Below the pieces are notes generated by a model. The model was not told the origin of the DNA, made no database searches, and saw only the letters and a list, made by a program, of their open reading frames with translations. The position numbers and the translations under genes are program-made. A DNA stretch of 64,000 nucleotides. Source: Oxalobacteraceae bacterium AB_14 (GTDB lineage Bacteria; Pseudomonadota; Gammaproteobacteria; Burkholderiales; Burkholderiaceae_D). This document shows positions 8,755-17,414 of the stretch, in pieces; the first letter of the stretch is position 1; each line of letters starts with the position of its first letter. The stretch is from the NCBI GenBank assembly GCA_000381565.1, contig KB906725.1:2837093-2901092 (forward strand), written 5' to 3'.

Positions 8755-11223
8755 TTGAACCAATCTACCCATACCATTCCCAGCCGGGAGGAAATTCTCG
8801 GCATCTTCCGCAGCGCCAAGGCGCCGCTCGATCTGCGCGCACTGTCGAAGTCGCTGAAGGTCGCGACCGAGGCCCAGGCCGTGTTGTCGCGCCGCCTGAA
8901 CGCCATGCAGCGCGACGGCCAGATCGTCTCCGACGATAGCGGCCATTTCTCGCTGGCCACCGAAACCGGCTTCATCGCCGGGCGCGTCGCCAGCCATAAA
9001 GATGGCTTCGGCTTCGTGATTCCGGACGAGCCGGGTGAAGACCTGTTCCTGCCTGAAAAAGAAATGCAGAAAGTCCTGCATGGCGACCGCGTGCTGGCCA
9101 AGGTCATCGGCGTCGATCGCCGCGGCCGTCCGGAAGGCACCATCGTCGAGGTGGTCACCCGCGCCAACACCCACATCATCGGCCGCCTGCTGAACGAAAA
9201 CGGCGCCTGGGTCGTCGCGCCGGAAGACCAGCGCATCGCCCAGGACATCCTGATCGAAGGGGCTATCGGCAAGGCCAAGGCTGGCCAGGTCGTCAGCGTC
9301 GAGTTGACCGAGCAGCCGATGCGTTTCAAGCAGCCGGTCGGCAAGATCGTTGAAATCCTGGGCTTGCTGGACGACCCCGGCATGGAAATCGAAATCGCCG
9401 TGCGCAAGTTCGGCGTGCCGCATGTGTTCTCGGACGGCGCGCTCAAGCAGGCCAACAAGCTGCCGGACCACGTGCGCGACGCCGACCTGGCCGACCGCGT
9501 CGACCTGCGCGACATCCCGATGGTCACCATCGACGGTGAAGACGCGCGCGACTTCGACGATGCGGTCTACTGCGAGCCGGTCAAGATCGGCCGCAGCAAC
9601 GCCTACCGTCTGCTGGTCGCGATCGCCGACGTCAGCCACTACGTCAAGCCGAACGACGCGCTCGACGCCGACGCGCTGGAACGCAGCACCTCGGTCTACT
9701 TCCCGCGCCGCGTGATTCCGATGCTGCCGGAGAAGCTGTCCAACGGCCTGTGCTCGCTGAACCCGGCGGTCGACCGTCTGACCCTGGTGTGCGACGCCGT
9801 CGTCACCGCCAAGGGCGAGATCAAGGCTTACCAGTTCTATCCGGCTGTGATCCACTCGGCCGCGCGCCTGACCTACACCGAAGTGGCCGACATCCTCGGC
9901 AACACCAAGGGACCCGAGGCCGCGCGCCGTCCCGGCATCGTGCCGCACCTGCTGAATTTGTACGAGGTGTACCAGGCCTTGCTGAAGGCGCGCACCGAGC
10001 GCGGCGCGATCGACTTCGAGACCACCGAGACCTATATCGTCTGCAACCCGTCGGGCAAGATCGAAAAGATCATCCCGCGCACCCGCAACGACGCCCACAA
10101 GCTGATCGAAGAATGCATGTTGACCGCCAACGTCTGCGCGGCCGACTTGCTGATCCGCCACAAGCATCCCGGCACCTACCGCATCCACGCCAGCCCGACC
10201 GCTGAAAAGCTCAAGCAGGTGCGCACCTTCCTCAAACAGGTCGGCCTGACCTTGAACGGCGGCGACAAGCCGGCCGCCGGCGACTACGCCGTGCTGATGA
10301 AGCAGGTCAAGGAGCGTCCGGACGCGTCGCTGCTGCAAACCATGCTGCTGCGCTCGATGCAGCAGGCGGTCTACTCTCCCGACAACATCGGCCACTTCGG
10401 CCTGGCGTACGAGGCCTATGCCCACTTCACCAGCCCGATCCGCCGCTATCCGGACTTGCTGACGCACCGCGCCATCAAGGCCATCCTGCTGGGCAAGAAG
10501 TACGAGCCGAAAGTGGCCAGCACCAGCGTGCTCAATACCAACGTCTCGAACGCCACCCGCAAGCAGCAGGCCAAGGACAAGGCCGAGGGCAAAGAGAAGA
10601 AAACCGTCGACCTGACCGTGTGGGACGCGCTGGGCGTGCACTGCTCGGCCAACGAACGCCGCGCCGACGAGGCGTCGCGCGATGTCGAAGCCTGGCTCAA
10701 GTGCTACTTCATGCAGGACAAGCTGGGCGAGGAATTCACCGGCGTCATCACCGGCGTGACCACCTTCAGCATCTTCGTGCAGCTGGACCAGCTGTTCGTC
10801 GAAGGCCTGGTGCACATCACCGACCTCGGCGCCGACTACTTCCAGTACGACGACGCCCGCCACGAACTGCGCGGCGAGCGCACCGGCAAGAAGTTCCAGC
10901 TGACCGACCGCGTCAGCGTGCAGGTGGTGCGGGTGGACCTGGAGGCGCGCAAGATCGATCTGCGCCTGGCCGGGGCCGATGCGCCGCCGCCGCGTGCCGG
11001 CAAGTCCGATGCGCAGTCCAAGGACCGCAAGAGCAACATCAAGCCGGGTCCGGCCGTGCCGAAAGCGCAGCCAGCCAAATCATCGGCCAAGCCCGCCGCC
11101 AAGCCGGCCGCGGCCAAGCCTGCCGCCAACTCGCGCGGCGGCCGCAAGACTAATGCCGGGGCGGCTGCTCCGGTAGCACCCCGAGCAGCGAAGACTGTCT
11201 CAAAAAGTAAAAAGAAGCGATAA
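8755..11223 (+). CDS. rnr: Ribonuclease R (3'-5' exoribonuclease)
   Basis: 822 residues. An N-terminal winged-helix/cold-shock region is followed by the RNB catalytic domain, whose signature DGEDARDFDDAVYC carries the metal-binding aspartates, then an S1 domain (about residues 660-740) and a Lys/Ala/Pro-rich basic tail. RNase R degrades structured RNA and takes part in rRNA and mRNA quality control. The start is read as TTG at 8755. No ATG exists between the upstream in-frame stop near 8722 and the conserved N-terminus, and the Shine-Dalgarno site is weak. It is followed at once by rlmB (stop and ATG adjacent), a common rnr-rlmB pairing. Confidence 0.95.
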   Translation: MNQSTHTIPSREEILGIFRSAKAPLDLRALSKSLKVATEAQAVLSRRLNAMQRDGQIVSDDSGHFSLATETGFIAGRVASHKDGFGFVIPDEPGEDLFLPEKEMQKVLHGDRVLAKVIGVDRRGRPEGTIVEVVTRANTHIIGRLLNENGAWVVAPEDQRIAQDILIEGAIGKAKAGQVVSVELTEQPMRFKQPVGKIVEILGLLDDPGMEIEIAVRKFGVPHVFSDGALKQANKLPDHVRDADLADRVDLRDIPMVTIDGEDARDFDDAVYCEPVKIGRSNAYRLLVAIADVSHYVKPNDALDADALERSTSVYFPRRVIPMLPEKLSNGLCSLNPAVDRLTLVCDAVVTAKGEIKAYQFYPAVIHSAARLTYTEVADILGNTKGPEAARRPGIVPHLLNLYEVYQALLKARTERGAIDFETTETYIVCNPSGKIEKIIPRTRNDAHKLIEECMLTANVCAADLLIRHKHPGTYRIHASPTAEKLKQVRTFLKQVGLTLNGGDKPAAGDYAVLMKQVKERPDASLLQTMLLRSMQQAVYSPDNIGHFGLAYEAYAHFTSPIRRYPDLLTHRAIKAILLGKKYEPKVASTSVLNTNVSNATRKQQAKDKAEGKEKKTVDLTVWDALGVHCSANERRADEASRDVEAWLKCYFMQDKLGEEFTGVITGVTTFSIFVQLDQLFVEGLVHITDLGADYFQYDDARHELRGERTGKKFQLTDRVSVQVVRVDLEARKIDLRLAGADAPPPRAGKSDAQSKDRKSNIKPGPAVPKAQPAKSSAKPAAKPAAAKPAANSRGGRKTNAGAAAPVAPRAAKTVSKSKKKR

Positions 11224-11970
11224 ATGAGTAAGAATAAAATGATTTTTGGTTTCCACGCCGTGACTTCGCGTTTGCGTCATGAAGCGAGCTCCGTGGAAGA
11301 GATTTTTGTCGACATCGGCCGCGACGACCGCCGCATGAAGGACCTGGTCGCCAACGCCAAGGCGGCCGGCGTGCGCGTGATGCCGGTCGATTCGGCCCGT
11401 CTGGACAAGATCGTCGGCACCCGCCGCCACCAGGGCGTGATCGCCTTCGCGTCGCAGCTGGCGCTGGCGCGCAACCTGGACGAGCTGCTGGACGCCATCG
11501 AAGGCCCGCCGCTGTTGCTGGTGCTGGACGGCATCACCGATCCGCACAACCTGGGCGCCTGCCTGCGCGTGGCCGACGGCGTCGGCGCCCACGCGGTGAT
11601 CGTGCCGAAGGACCGCGCCGTGGGCTTGAACGCCACCGCCGCCAAGGTCGCCAGCGGCGCGGCCGAGACCGTGCCTTACATCACCGTCACCAACCTGGCG
11701 CGCACCTTGCGCGACTTGAAGGACCGCGATATCTGGCTGATCGGCACCTCCGACGACGGCGAAAAAGGCTTGTACGAAGCCGACTTCACCGGCCCGACCG
11801 CGCTGGTCATGGGTTCGGAAGGCGAGGGCATGCGCCGCCTGACCCGCGAGACCTGTGACATGCTGGTCAGCATTCCAATGTTCGGTTCGGTTGAGAGCCT
11901 GAACGTTTCCGTCGCCTCCGGCGTCTGTCTGTACGAGGCACGCCGCCAGCGCATCGCCAAGGAGGGCTGA
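11224..11970 (+). CDS. rlmB: 23S rRNA (guanosine-2'-O)-methyltransferase RlmB
   Basis: 248 residues of the SpoU/TrmH knot family. An N-terminal RNA-binding region is followed by motif 1 DPHNLGACLR, motif 2 ALVMGSEGEGM and motif 3 ESLNVSVASGVCLYE. It methylates G2251 (E. coli numbering) in the peptidyl-transferase loop using S-adenosylmethionine. It starts immediately after rnr, so the two are surely one transcript. The stop codon lies inside the first unit of a five-copy 16-bp tandem repeat. Confidence 0.96.
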   Translation: MSKNKMIFGFHAVTSRLRHEASSVEEIFVDIGRDDRRMKDLVANAKAAGVRVMPVDSARLDKIVGTRRHQGVIAFASQLALARNLDELLDAIEGPPLLLVLDGITDPHNLGACLRVADGVGAHAVIVPKDRAVGLNATAAKVASGAAETVPYITVTNLARTLRDLKDRDIWLIGTSDDGEKGLYEADFTGPTALVMGSEGEGMRRLTRETCDMLVSIPMFGSVESLNVSVASGVCLYEARRQRIAKEG

Positions 11971-12046
11971 CCAGCCCTCCGGCTGACCAGCCCTGCGGCT
12001 GACCAGCCCTGCGGCTGACCAGCCCTCCGGCTGACCAGCCCTCCGA
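11967..12046. repeat. Five tandem 16-bp repeats overlapping the rlmB stop
   Basis: The unit CTGACCAGCCCTSCGG begins at 11967, 11983, 11999, 12015 and 12031, with only C/G variation at one place and a degenerate last unit. The TGA of the first unit is the rlmB stop codon. It looks like slippage-prone or recombination-prone sequence and has no coding sense. Confidence 0.9.
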
Positions 12047-12060
12047 CCAGGCTGGCTCAG

Positions 12061-12127
12061 TATGGATGCCCGCTTGCGCGGGGATGACGAGCCGCCGCTG
12101 TCATTCCCGCGCAAGCGGGCATCCATA
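12061..12127. repeat. dRS3/REP-like inverted repeat, copy 1
   Basis: The 28-bp arms 12061-12088 and 12100-12127 are inverted with one mismatch and contain GTCATTCCCGCGCAAGCGGG. The same core (ATGGAT...ATGACG...CGTCATTCCCGC...ATCCAT) recurs at 28134-28198. Such elements are dispersed in many betaproteobacterial genomes. It lies between rlmB and cysE. Confidence 0.85.
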
Positions 12128-12215
12128 GACCGGCTGACTTGCCGAAAATTCCCTCTTCAGCAACCCACGACCGAATACGCTACCATGAGCGTTTCCGTTG
12201 CACTCCTGACCATCC

Positions 12216-12962
12216 ATGTTCCATCGCCTGCGCCAAGACATTCACAGCATCATCGAACGCGATCCTGCGGCCCGCAACGCCTGGGAGGTGCTGACCTGCT
12301 ACCCAGGCCTGCAAGCCATCGTCATGTACCGCTGGGCGCACTGGTGCTGGGCGCACAAAATGAAATGGCTGGGCCGTTTCATTTCCTACCTGGCCCGCAT
12401 CGTCACCGGCATCGAGATCCATCCGGGCGCGACCATCGGCCGCCGCGTGTTCATCGACCACGGCTTCGGCGTGGTGATCGGCGAGACCGCCGAGGTGGGC
12501 GACGACTGCACCATCTACCAGGGCGTGACGCTGGGCGGCACCTCGCTGCACACCGGCGCCAAGCGCCATCCGACCTTGGCGCGCGGCGTCATCGTCGGCG
12601 CCGGCGCCAAGGTGCTGGGCGGCTTCACGGTGGGCGAATACGCCAAGGTCGGCTCCAACGCCGTGCTGCTCAAGCCGCTGCCGCCGGGCGCCACGGCGGT
12701 CGGCAATCCGGCCCACATCGTGCAGAAGGAGCCGGCCTCGGCGACCAGCGCCACCGCCAACCTGTTCAGCGCCTACGGCGTCACGCCGAACGGCGACGAT
12801 CCCTTGTCGAAGGCCTTGCACGGCCTGATCAGCCACGCGGTGAAACAGGAAGAGCAGATCGAACGCATCCTCGCCTCCATGAAGGCGGCGGGCTTGCACT
12901 GTCAGGGCGTGCCCGAATGTGATAAATTGAATTCAGACCAACTCAACAAGCTCGTTGAATAA
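12216..12962 (+). CDS. cysE: Serine O-acetyltransferase
   Basis: 248 residues. An N-terminal helical segment is followed by left-handed beta-helix hexapeptide repeats. The catalytic region contains IDHGFGVVIGETAEVG and GVTLGGTS. The enzyme transfers acetyl from acetyl-CoA to serine, the first step of cysteine synthesis. The C-terminal tail is about 70 residues longer than the hexapeptide core and ends in NKLVE rather than the Ile end that docks into CysK in E. coli. It is close to yceH (12-bp gap), probably cotranscribed. Confidence 0.95.
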   Translation: MFHRLRQDIHSIIERDPAARNAWEVLTCYPGLQAIVMYRWAHWCWAHKMKWLGRFISYLARIVTGIEIHPGATIGRRVFIDHGFGVVIGETAEVGDDCTIYQGVTLGGTSLHTGAKRHPTLARGVIVGAGAKVLGGFTVGEYAKVGSNAVLLKPLPPGATAVGNPAHIVQKEPASATSATANLFSAYGVTPNGDDPLSKALHGLISHAVKQEEQIERILASMKAAGLHCQGVPECDKLNSDQLNKLVE

Positions 12963-12973
12963 GGAAGCCGCTT

Positions 12974-13651
12974 ATGGAATCGTCGCCCGATGGCGTTGAA
13001 GTGCTGGACCCGTTTGAAATCCGCGTGCTGGCCGTGCTGGCCGAGAAGGAAGCGCTGACGCCGGACAACTACCCGCTGTCGCTGAACGCGCTGGTCAACG
13101 GCTGCAACCAGCTGTCGAGCCGCGATCCGGTGATGGCGTTGTCGGAGGAGACGGTGGCCGAGGTGCTGCAGCGGCTGATGCAGCGCAAGTACGTCAACGG
13201 CATCACGCAGGCGGGCGCGCGCGTGACCAAGTACGAGCACCGCATGCGCATCAAGTGGTCGCTGGAGCAGGACAAGCTGGCCGTGCTGAGCATCCTGATG
13301 CTGCGCGGCCTGCAGACCGCCGGCGAGATCCGCACCCGCACCGGCCGCCTGCATGATTTCAAGTCGGTGGCCGATGTCGAGCAGGCGCTGCAATTTTTGA
13401 TCGACAAGTATCCGCCGCTGGTGTCGAAGCTGGCGCTGGCGCCCGGCACCAAGGAGCCGCGCTACGGCCAGCTGCTCGGTGGCGAAGAGGCGCTGGCGCG
13501 CGAAGAAACCGCCGCCAGCATGGGCGGTTCGGTCAGCGTGGCCGGGCAGGGCGGCCGCGTCGCCGCGCTGGAGCAGGAAGTCCAGCAACTGCGCCAGCAG
13601 GTCGAAGACCTGAGCGCGCAGTTCGCTCAATTCCGCCAGCAGTTCGAATAA
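12974..13651 (+). CDS. yceH: YceH/DUF480 family protein
   Basis: 225 residues. Two winged-helix modules of the DUF480 family are visible: LDPFEIRVLAVLAEKEALTP, then NYPLSLNALVNGCNQ, then a second repeat from about residue 95. A C-terminal coiled coil is rich in Gln and Glu (about residues 195-225). The family's role is unknown; a DNA-binding fold is predicted. It follows cysE closely and ends just before the 41-bp inverted repeat. Confidence 0.9.
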   Translation: MESSPDGVEVLDPFEIRVLAVLAEKEALTPDNYPLSLNALVNGCNQLSSRDPVMALSEETVAEVLQRLMQRKYVNGITQAGARVTKYEHRMRIKWSLEQDKLAVLSILMLRGLQTAGEIRTRTGRLHDFKSVADVEQALQFLIDKYPPLVSKLALAPGTKEPRYGQLLGGEEALAREETAASMGGSVSVAGQGGRVAALEQEVQQLRQQVEDLSAQFAQFRQQFE

Positions 13652-13656
13652 TAAAG

Positions 13657-13744
13657 CGGGGGTCAGATCTGACATTCGGACACGGCCTCAGCTGTAGCAC
13701 CTACTACAGCTGAGGCCGTGTCCGAATGTCAGATCTGACCCCCG
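13657..13744. repeat. Perfect 41-bp inverted repeat with 6-nt loop
   Basis: Arms 13657-13697 and 13704-13744 are exact reverse complements over all 41 bases, with loop CACCTA. The outer part contains GGGGGTCAGATCTGAC. It fills the whole gap between the convergent genes yceH and the exported-protein gene ending at 13748. It could be a bidirectional terminator or a REP/MITE-like mobile hairpin. No T-run follows it. Confidence 0.95.
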
Positions 13745-13747
13745 TGC

Positions 13748-14485
13748 TTATTCGAACTTGAACTCGATCAAGGCGTCGTTGGAGTAGGCCTTGTCGTTCA
13801 GCGGCACCGAGTACATTTTGCCGTCCTCGTCGACCTTGAGTTCCAGCCTGCGGGCGCCGTCCACCAGCGTGGCGCTGGCGATCACGCGCTCACTGCGCAC
13901 GCTCATGTTGAAGTCCTTGTACGCGCACCAGTCCGTGGTCAGCGTGATGGTGTTGATCGTGGCGCGTATCAGGAAGGGAATGTAGTTCTTCGCGATCGCT
14001 ATCAGCACCCGGCACTCCAGCTGGATGTCGCCCAGGCGCCGCATGTCCGCCGGCACGCCGGCGCTGCGCACGTCCGGCATCCAGCCGTAGTAGCTCTTCT
14101 TCTGGTTCAGCACCACGTCGGCGTTGTCGTCTTCCGCCGCCCGGTTGCGCGGCAGCGTGAAACTGTGGTCCGCCGCCAGCGGCACGACGATGTCGGTGTC
14201 GTTGCCGGACAGGCGCACCACCACGTTGTCCATCGCGCCGGCCGGCGCCTTGCGCTTGGTGTGCAGGCGGAAGCGCAGTTGCTGCGCGTTCGGCGCCAGC
14301 GCGTGCTGGCTGTCGAAGGCGTCCAGGCCGGACAGCATGTAGCGGTAAGGCTGCATCTCCGGGCTGCGGGTGCCGTTGATGACGACCATCTGTCCGTCCC
14401 CGGCTTCCGTCTCGGCCGCCGTGGCCGGCAGCGCCGCCACGGCGGCCGCCAGCAGCGCGGCGGCTATGAAATGCTGGCCCGCCAT
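13748..14485 (-). CDS. Exported protein of unknown function
   Basis: 245 residues from ATG 14485, two bases after the stop of the ABC permease. It starts with a clear signal peptide (MAGQHFIAAALLAAAVAALPATAAE). The mature part is mostly beta-like with the motifs VVINGTRSPE, VLNQKKSYYGWMPD and TTDWCAYKDFNMSVRSE; I do not recognise the family. Position as the last gene of a regulator-ATPase-permease operon suggests an envelope role tied to what the transporter exports or senses. Confidence 0.8.
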   Translation of the reverse strand: MAGQHFIAAALLAAAVAALPATAAETEAGDGQMVVINGTRSPEMQPYRYMLSGLDAFDSQHALAPNAQQLRFRLHTKRKAPAGAMDNVVVRLSGNDTDIVVPLAADHSFTLPRNRAAEDDNADVVLNQKKSYYGWMPDVRSAGVPADMRRLGDIQLECRVLIAIAKNYIPFLIRATINTITLTTDWCAYKDFNMSVRSERVIASATLVDGARRLELKVDEDGKMYSVPLNDKAYSNDALIEFKFE

Positions 14486-14487
14486 GC

Positions 14488-15441
14488 TCAGCCTTCCTCG
14501 CGGCGGCGGCGCATCCAGACGGCGGCGGCGATCATCGCCACCCCGGCTGCCACACCGATCCATACACTGACGCCACTGAGCGTGCCCCACGAGGCGCTGA
14601 AGATGGTGTCCGGCAGCGCCAGCTTGTTGGCTTCATGGTGCAGCGCCACGCTGTCGGCTTCGAAGATGATCCACGACCCCGGAACCACGCCCAGCAGGAT
14701 GCGGTCGACCACGCGGGTGACGAACCAGCCGGCGTTGAAGCCGAAGTGCAGCGCCTTCTCGGCCCACATCAGCAGCAGCGACGTCACCAGCGGCGTGCCC
14801 ACGGCCCACAGGAACACCTTGGAACGGGCCATGCTCGACACCATCAGCAGCCACCCGACCGTCGGCAGGGCCCACAGGATGTAGACCGGCAGCAGCCCCA
14901 GCAGGCGCAGCGGCGTCAGGTAGAGATCCGGCGCCATCAGCAGCGCGCCGAACAGGTTGGTGCCGTGCACCAGCATCGCCAGGCAGCCGGCCAGCAGGAT
15001 CACCAGCGACAGCGCGGTGCCGATCGCCACCGTGATCAGCGGCGCCACCACCAGGGCCAGCGCGACCTTGGACATGACGGTGGTCAGGTCCGATACCGGC
15101 AGCGATTTCCAGAACAGCAGGCTGCGGTCGCGGCGCTCGTCGTTCAGCGCGCCCAGGCAGTAGAAGAACACCAGGAAGCTCAGCACCATCATGATCGGCA
15201 GCGACGACAGCATATAGGCCTGCGACGCCGTTTCGACGATGCGCACGCGCATCGCGCCTTCGACGGTGACGGTGCCGATCGACATGGTCTGGCCATCGTC
15301 GCTGAAGTTGGCGTTGTGGCCCAGGAAGATGCCGGTCAGCGCCAGCGCCGCGATCAGTCCGGCGATCACGGCGGGGGCCCAGAACAGCATGCCCTTGTGC
15401 TCCCACAGTTCGCGCTTGATCAGCCATTTCATCGTTTTCAT
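14488..15441 (-). CDS. ABC-type transporter permease
   Basis: 317 residues, ATG 15441 overlapping the TGA of the ATPase gene (ATGA). Six or more membrane helices: MLFWAPAVIAGLIAALALTG, then MMVLSFLVFFYCLGAL, then four more in the second half. The motif NDERRDRSLLFWKSLPVSD is typical of ABC-2-type permeases in YtrA-regulated operons. The ATPase before it and the exported protein after it are translationally coupled, so they form one unit. The substrate is unknown; related systems confer resistance to cell-envelope-active compounds. Confidence 0.88.
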   Translation of the reverse strand: MKTMKWLIKRELWEHKGMLFWAPAVIAGLIAALALTGIFLGHNANFSDDGQTMSIGTVTVEGAMRVRIVETASQAYMLSSLPIMMVLSFLVFFYCLGALNDERRDRSLLFWKSLPVSDLTTVMSKVALALVVAPLITVAIGTALSLVILLAGCLAMLVHGTNLFGALLMAPDLYLTPLRLLGLLPVYILWALPTVGWLLMVSSMARSKVFLWAVGTPLVTSLLLMWAEKALHFGFNAGWFVTRVVDRILLGVVPGSWIIFEADSVALHHEANKLALPDTIFSASWGTLSGVSVWIGVAAGVAMIAAAVWMRRRREEG

Positions 15442-16295
15442 GCGTAGGTTCCTTTCATCGTCGCGACAAACAGGTCGGCAACGCTGGGCGTGCGCAATTC
15501 CCCGAAGGTCGACAGTTGCAGCCGCGGCACGCCATCGAACAACATGATGGGCTTGCCGAACACGGTGCGCTGGCTCATCGGCTGCAGCGCGTTGGCGGCC
15601 GCCACGAACTGCGGCTCGACCATCACCTCGGTGAAGCGCTCGCCCACCTCGTCCATTGACGCCGACAGCGAGATCTTGCCGTCCTGGATAAACATCAGGT
15701 CGGTCAGGATGTGCTCGACCTCCTCGATCTGGTGGGTGGTGATCAGGATGGTCTTGTGCTCGTCGAAGTAGTCTTCCAGCAGGTTCTGGTAGAACTGCTT
15801 GCGGTACAGGATGTCCAGGCCCAGGGTCGGCTCGTCGAGCACCAGCAGCTTGGCGTCGATCGCCATCACCAGCGCCAGGTGCAGCTGCACCACCATGCCC
15901 TTGGACATGGCCTTGACCTTCATGTCCGGCGTCAGCTTGGTGTGGGCCAGGTATTTCTCGGCCTTGCTGCGGTCGAAGCGCGGATGCACGCCTTCGACAA
16001 AGGCGATCGCGTCCTTGACCTTCAGCCACTTCGGCAGGATGGCGACGTCGGCGATGAAGCAGACCTCGTTCATCAGCGCCTCGCGCTGCTTGCGCGGGTC
16101 CATGCCCAGCACCGACAGCTCGCCGTCGAACTGGGTCAGGCCCAGGATGGCTTTGAGGGTGGTGGTCTTGCCGGAACCGTTGGGGCCGATCAGGCCGACA
16201 ATGCGGCCTGCCTCGACCGTGAAGCTGGCGCCATTCAGCGCGGCTTGCTTGCCGTATTTCTTGCTGAGATTGGACGCCGTGATGATGGCGCTCAT
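15438..16295 (-). CDS. ABC transporter ATP-binding protein
   Basis: 285 residues from ATG 16295 overlapping the regulator's stop. Walker A GPNGSGKTTT and Walker B KLLVLDEPTLGLD are present, with the switch His in TTHQIEE. The signature motif is degenerate: MSKGMVVQLHLAL is found where LSGGQ is expected, which is common in this exporter class. It pairs with the permease just downstream. An upstream in-frame start at 16379 would lie inside the regulator gene and is not used. Confidence 0.92.
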   Translation of the reverse strand: MSAIITASNLSKKYGKQAALNGASFTVEAGRIVGLIGPNGSGKTTTLKAILGLTQFDGELSVLGMDPRKQREALMNEVCFIADVAILPKWLKVKDAIAFVEGVHPRFDRSKAEKYLAHTKLTPDMKVKAMSKGMVVQLHLALVMAIDAKLLVLDEPTLGLDILYRKQFYQNLLEDYFDEHKTILITTHQIEEVEHILTDLMFIQDGKISLSASMDEVGERFTEVMVEPQFVAAANALQPMSQRTVFGKPIMLFDGVPRLQLSTFGELRTPSVADLFVATMKGTYA

Positions 16296-16663
16296 GACGC
16301 ACCTCCGGCGGCGATCGGCTTGAGCAGGGTGTCGAGCTCCAGGCCGAGGCGGCGGATACGTTCCAGCACCAGCGGCCATTCTTCGCGCAGGAAGCGCTCG
16401 CGTTCAGTGGCCAGCAGTTTGTCGCGGGCGCCGTCAGTGACGTACATACCTAGTCCCCTTCTTTTTTCTACGAGTGTTTCGTCCACCAGTTCCTGGTAGG
16501 CGCGAGATACGGTGATCGGATTGAGTTGGTAGTCGGCGGCCACCTGCCTGACCGAGGGCAGGGCGTCGCCGGGCTTGAGCAGGCCGTCGAGCATCATGCC
16601 GATGACCTTCTCCTTGAGCTGCCGATAAATCGGCGCATTGTCATTCCAGCCTATCGTGGACAT
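16292..16663 (-). CDS. YtrA-subfamily GntR regulator
   Basis: 123 residues from ATG 16663. The N-terminal GntR winged helix has PIYRQLKEKVIGMMLDG, then ALPSVRQVAADYQLNPITVSRAYQELV. The short helical C-terminal part, with no large effector domain, marks the YtrA subfamily, which typically represses its own ABC transporter operon. It is the first gene of the operon and overlaps the ATPase start by four bases. A palindrome just upstream is the likely operator. Confidence 0.92.
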   Translation of the reverse strand: MSTIGWNDNAPIYRQLKEKVIGMMLDGLLKPGDALPSVRQVAADYQLNPITVSRAYQELVDETLVEKRRGLGMYVTDGARDKLLATERERFLREEWPLVLERIRRLGLELDTLLKPIAAGGAS

Positions 16664-16697
16664 ACATGTGGTCCCCTTGATGTGTGTTAATGGAGTG

Positions 16698-16719
16698 GTG
16701 TTGTAGTAAACTATAACAC
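16698..16719. promoter_or_regulatory. Probable YtrA-type operator
   Basis: An imperfect 22-bp palindrome, GTGTTGTAGTAAACTATAACAC, whose halves match TGTT(A/G)TAGT in inverted order. It lies about 35 bp upstream of the regulator start, in an A+T-rich stretch that must hold the operon promoter. Confidence 0.6.
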
Positions 16720-16827
16720 TAGAATTAAAAAAGGCAAGCGATTCCTGAGGATTTTGTCGGCGACGAGGCTGGCGGCGGGCATGGGTCATAATGGCGGCGT
16801 TATATTTTTTTGCAGAAGGATGCCACG

Positions 16828-17397
16828 ATGTACTTTCAACGCACGATCAAATTTGCCGCGCCGCTGATGCTGGCCGCAGTGCTGGCAACTGCGGTGGCCG
16901 CTTGTTCCACGCTGATCGGTCCGCGCCAGGTGGAACTGCCGCAGGCGCGCATGCAGCAGAACCTGGACCGCAAATTCCCGGTGCGCCACCGCGTGCTGGG
17001 CGTGTTCGAGGTCGAGCTGAGCCATCCGCAACTGGCCATCCTGCCCGAGAACGACCGCGTGGCGCTGACGCTGGAGGTGAACGTGGCGCCGCTGCTGGCG
17101 CGCCAGGCGTGGCACGGCAGCATGGCGGTGTCGGGGCGCCTGAAGGTGGATAAGGTGCGCAACGTCATCTACATCGGCGACGCCCACGTGGACAACTTGG
17201 TGGTCGACGGCATGGACGAGGGCAAGCAGAACCAGATCGCCAGCGTCGTCAACCTGCTGGGCGAGAGCGCGCTCAAGGATGTGCCGGTGCACAGCTTCCG
17301 GCCGGAAGACCTGCGCTACGCCGGCGTGCAGTTCGTGCTGACCGGGATCAGCACCAAGCCCGGCGCGCTGGTCGCCAACTTGCAGCCGGCCCAGTAG
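16828..17397 (+). CDS. DUF1439-like lipoprotein
   Basis: 189 residues from ATG 16828 with AGAAGGA upstream. The signal peptide ends in a lipobox-like AAC (LATAVAACSTL), so the protein is lipid-anchored in the envelope. The rest resembles YceB-type DUF1439 lipoproteins (LDRKFPVRHRVLGVFEVELSHPQLA, with DAHVDNLVVDG). A role in outer-membrane homeostasis has been suggested for the family, but no function can be read here. It is a single gene facing away from the ABC operon. Confidence 0.8.
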   Translation: MYFQRTIKFAAPLMLAAVLATAVAACSTLIGPRQVELPQARMQQNLDRKFPVRHRVLGVFEVELSHPQLAILPENDRVALTLEVNVAPLLARQAWHGSMAVSGRLKVDKVRNVIYIGDAHVDNLVVDGMDEGKQNQIASVVNLLGESALKDVPVHSFRPEDLRYAGVQFVLTGISTKPGALVANLQPAQ

Positions 17398-17414
17398 GCG
17401 TCAGGCAATAACCG

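Noticed and set aside
8731..10863. 710-codon open frame antisense to rnr
   Set aside because: A shadow of the RNase R codons; the catalytic motifs are on the plus strand.
12062..12922. Open frame running through the inverted repeat into cysE
   Set aside because: It is out of frame with the serine acetyltransferase; the text is Arg/His-rich shadow.
14488..16302. One 604-codon reading frame covering ATPase and permease
   Set aside because: Only the last 317 codons are protein-like; the first part is a shifted shadow of the ATPase, which lies in another frame with its own start at 16295.
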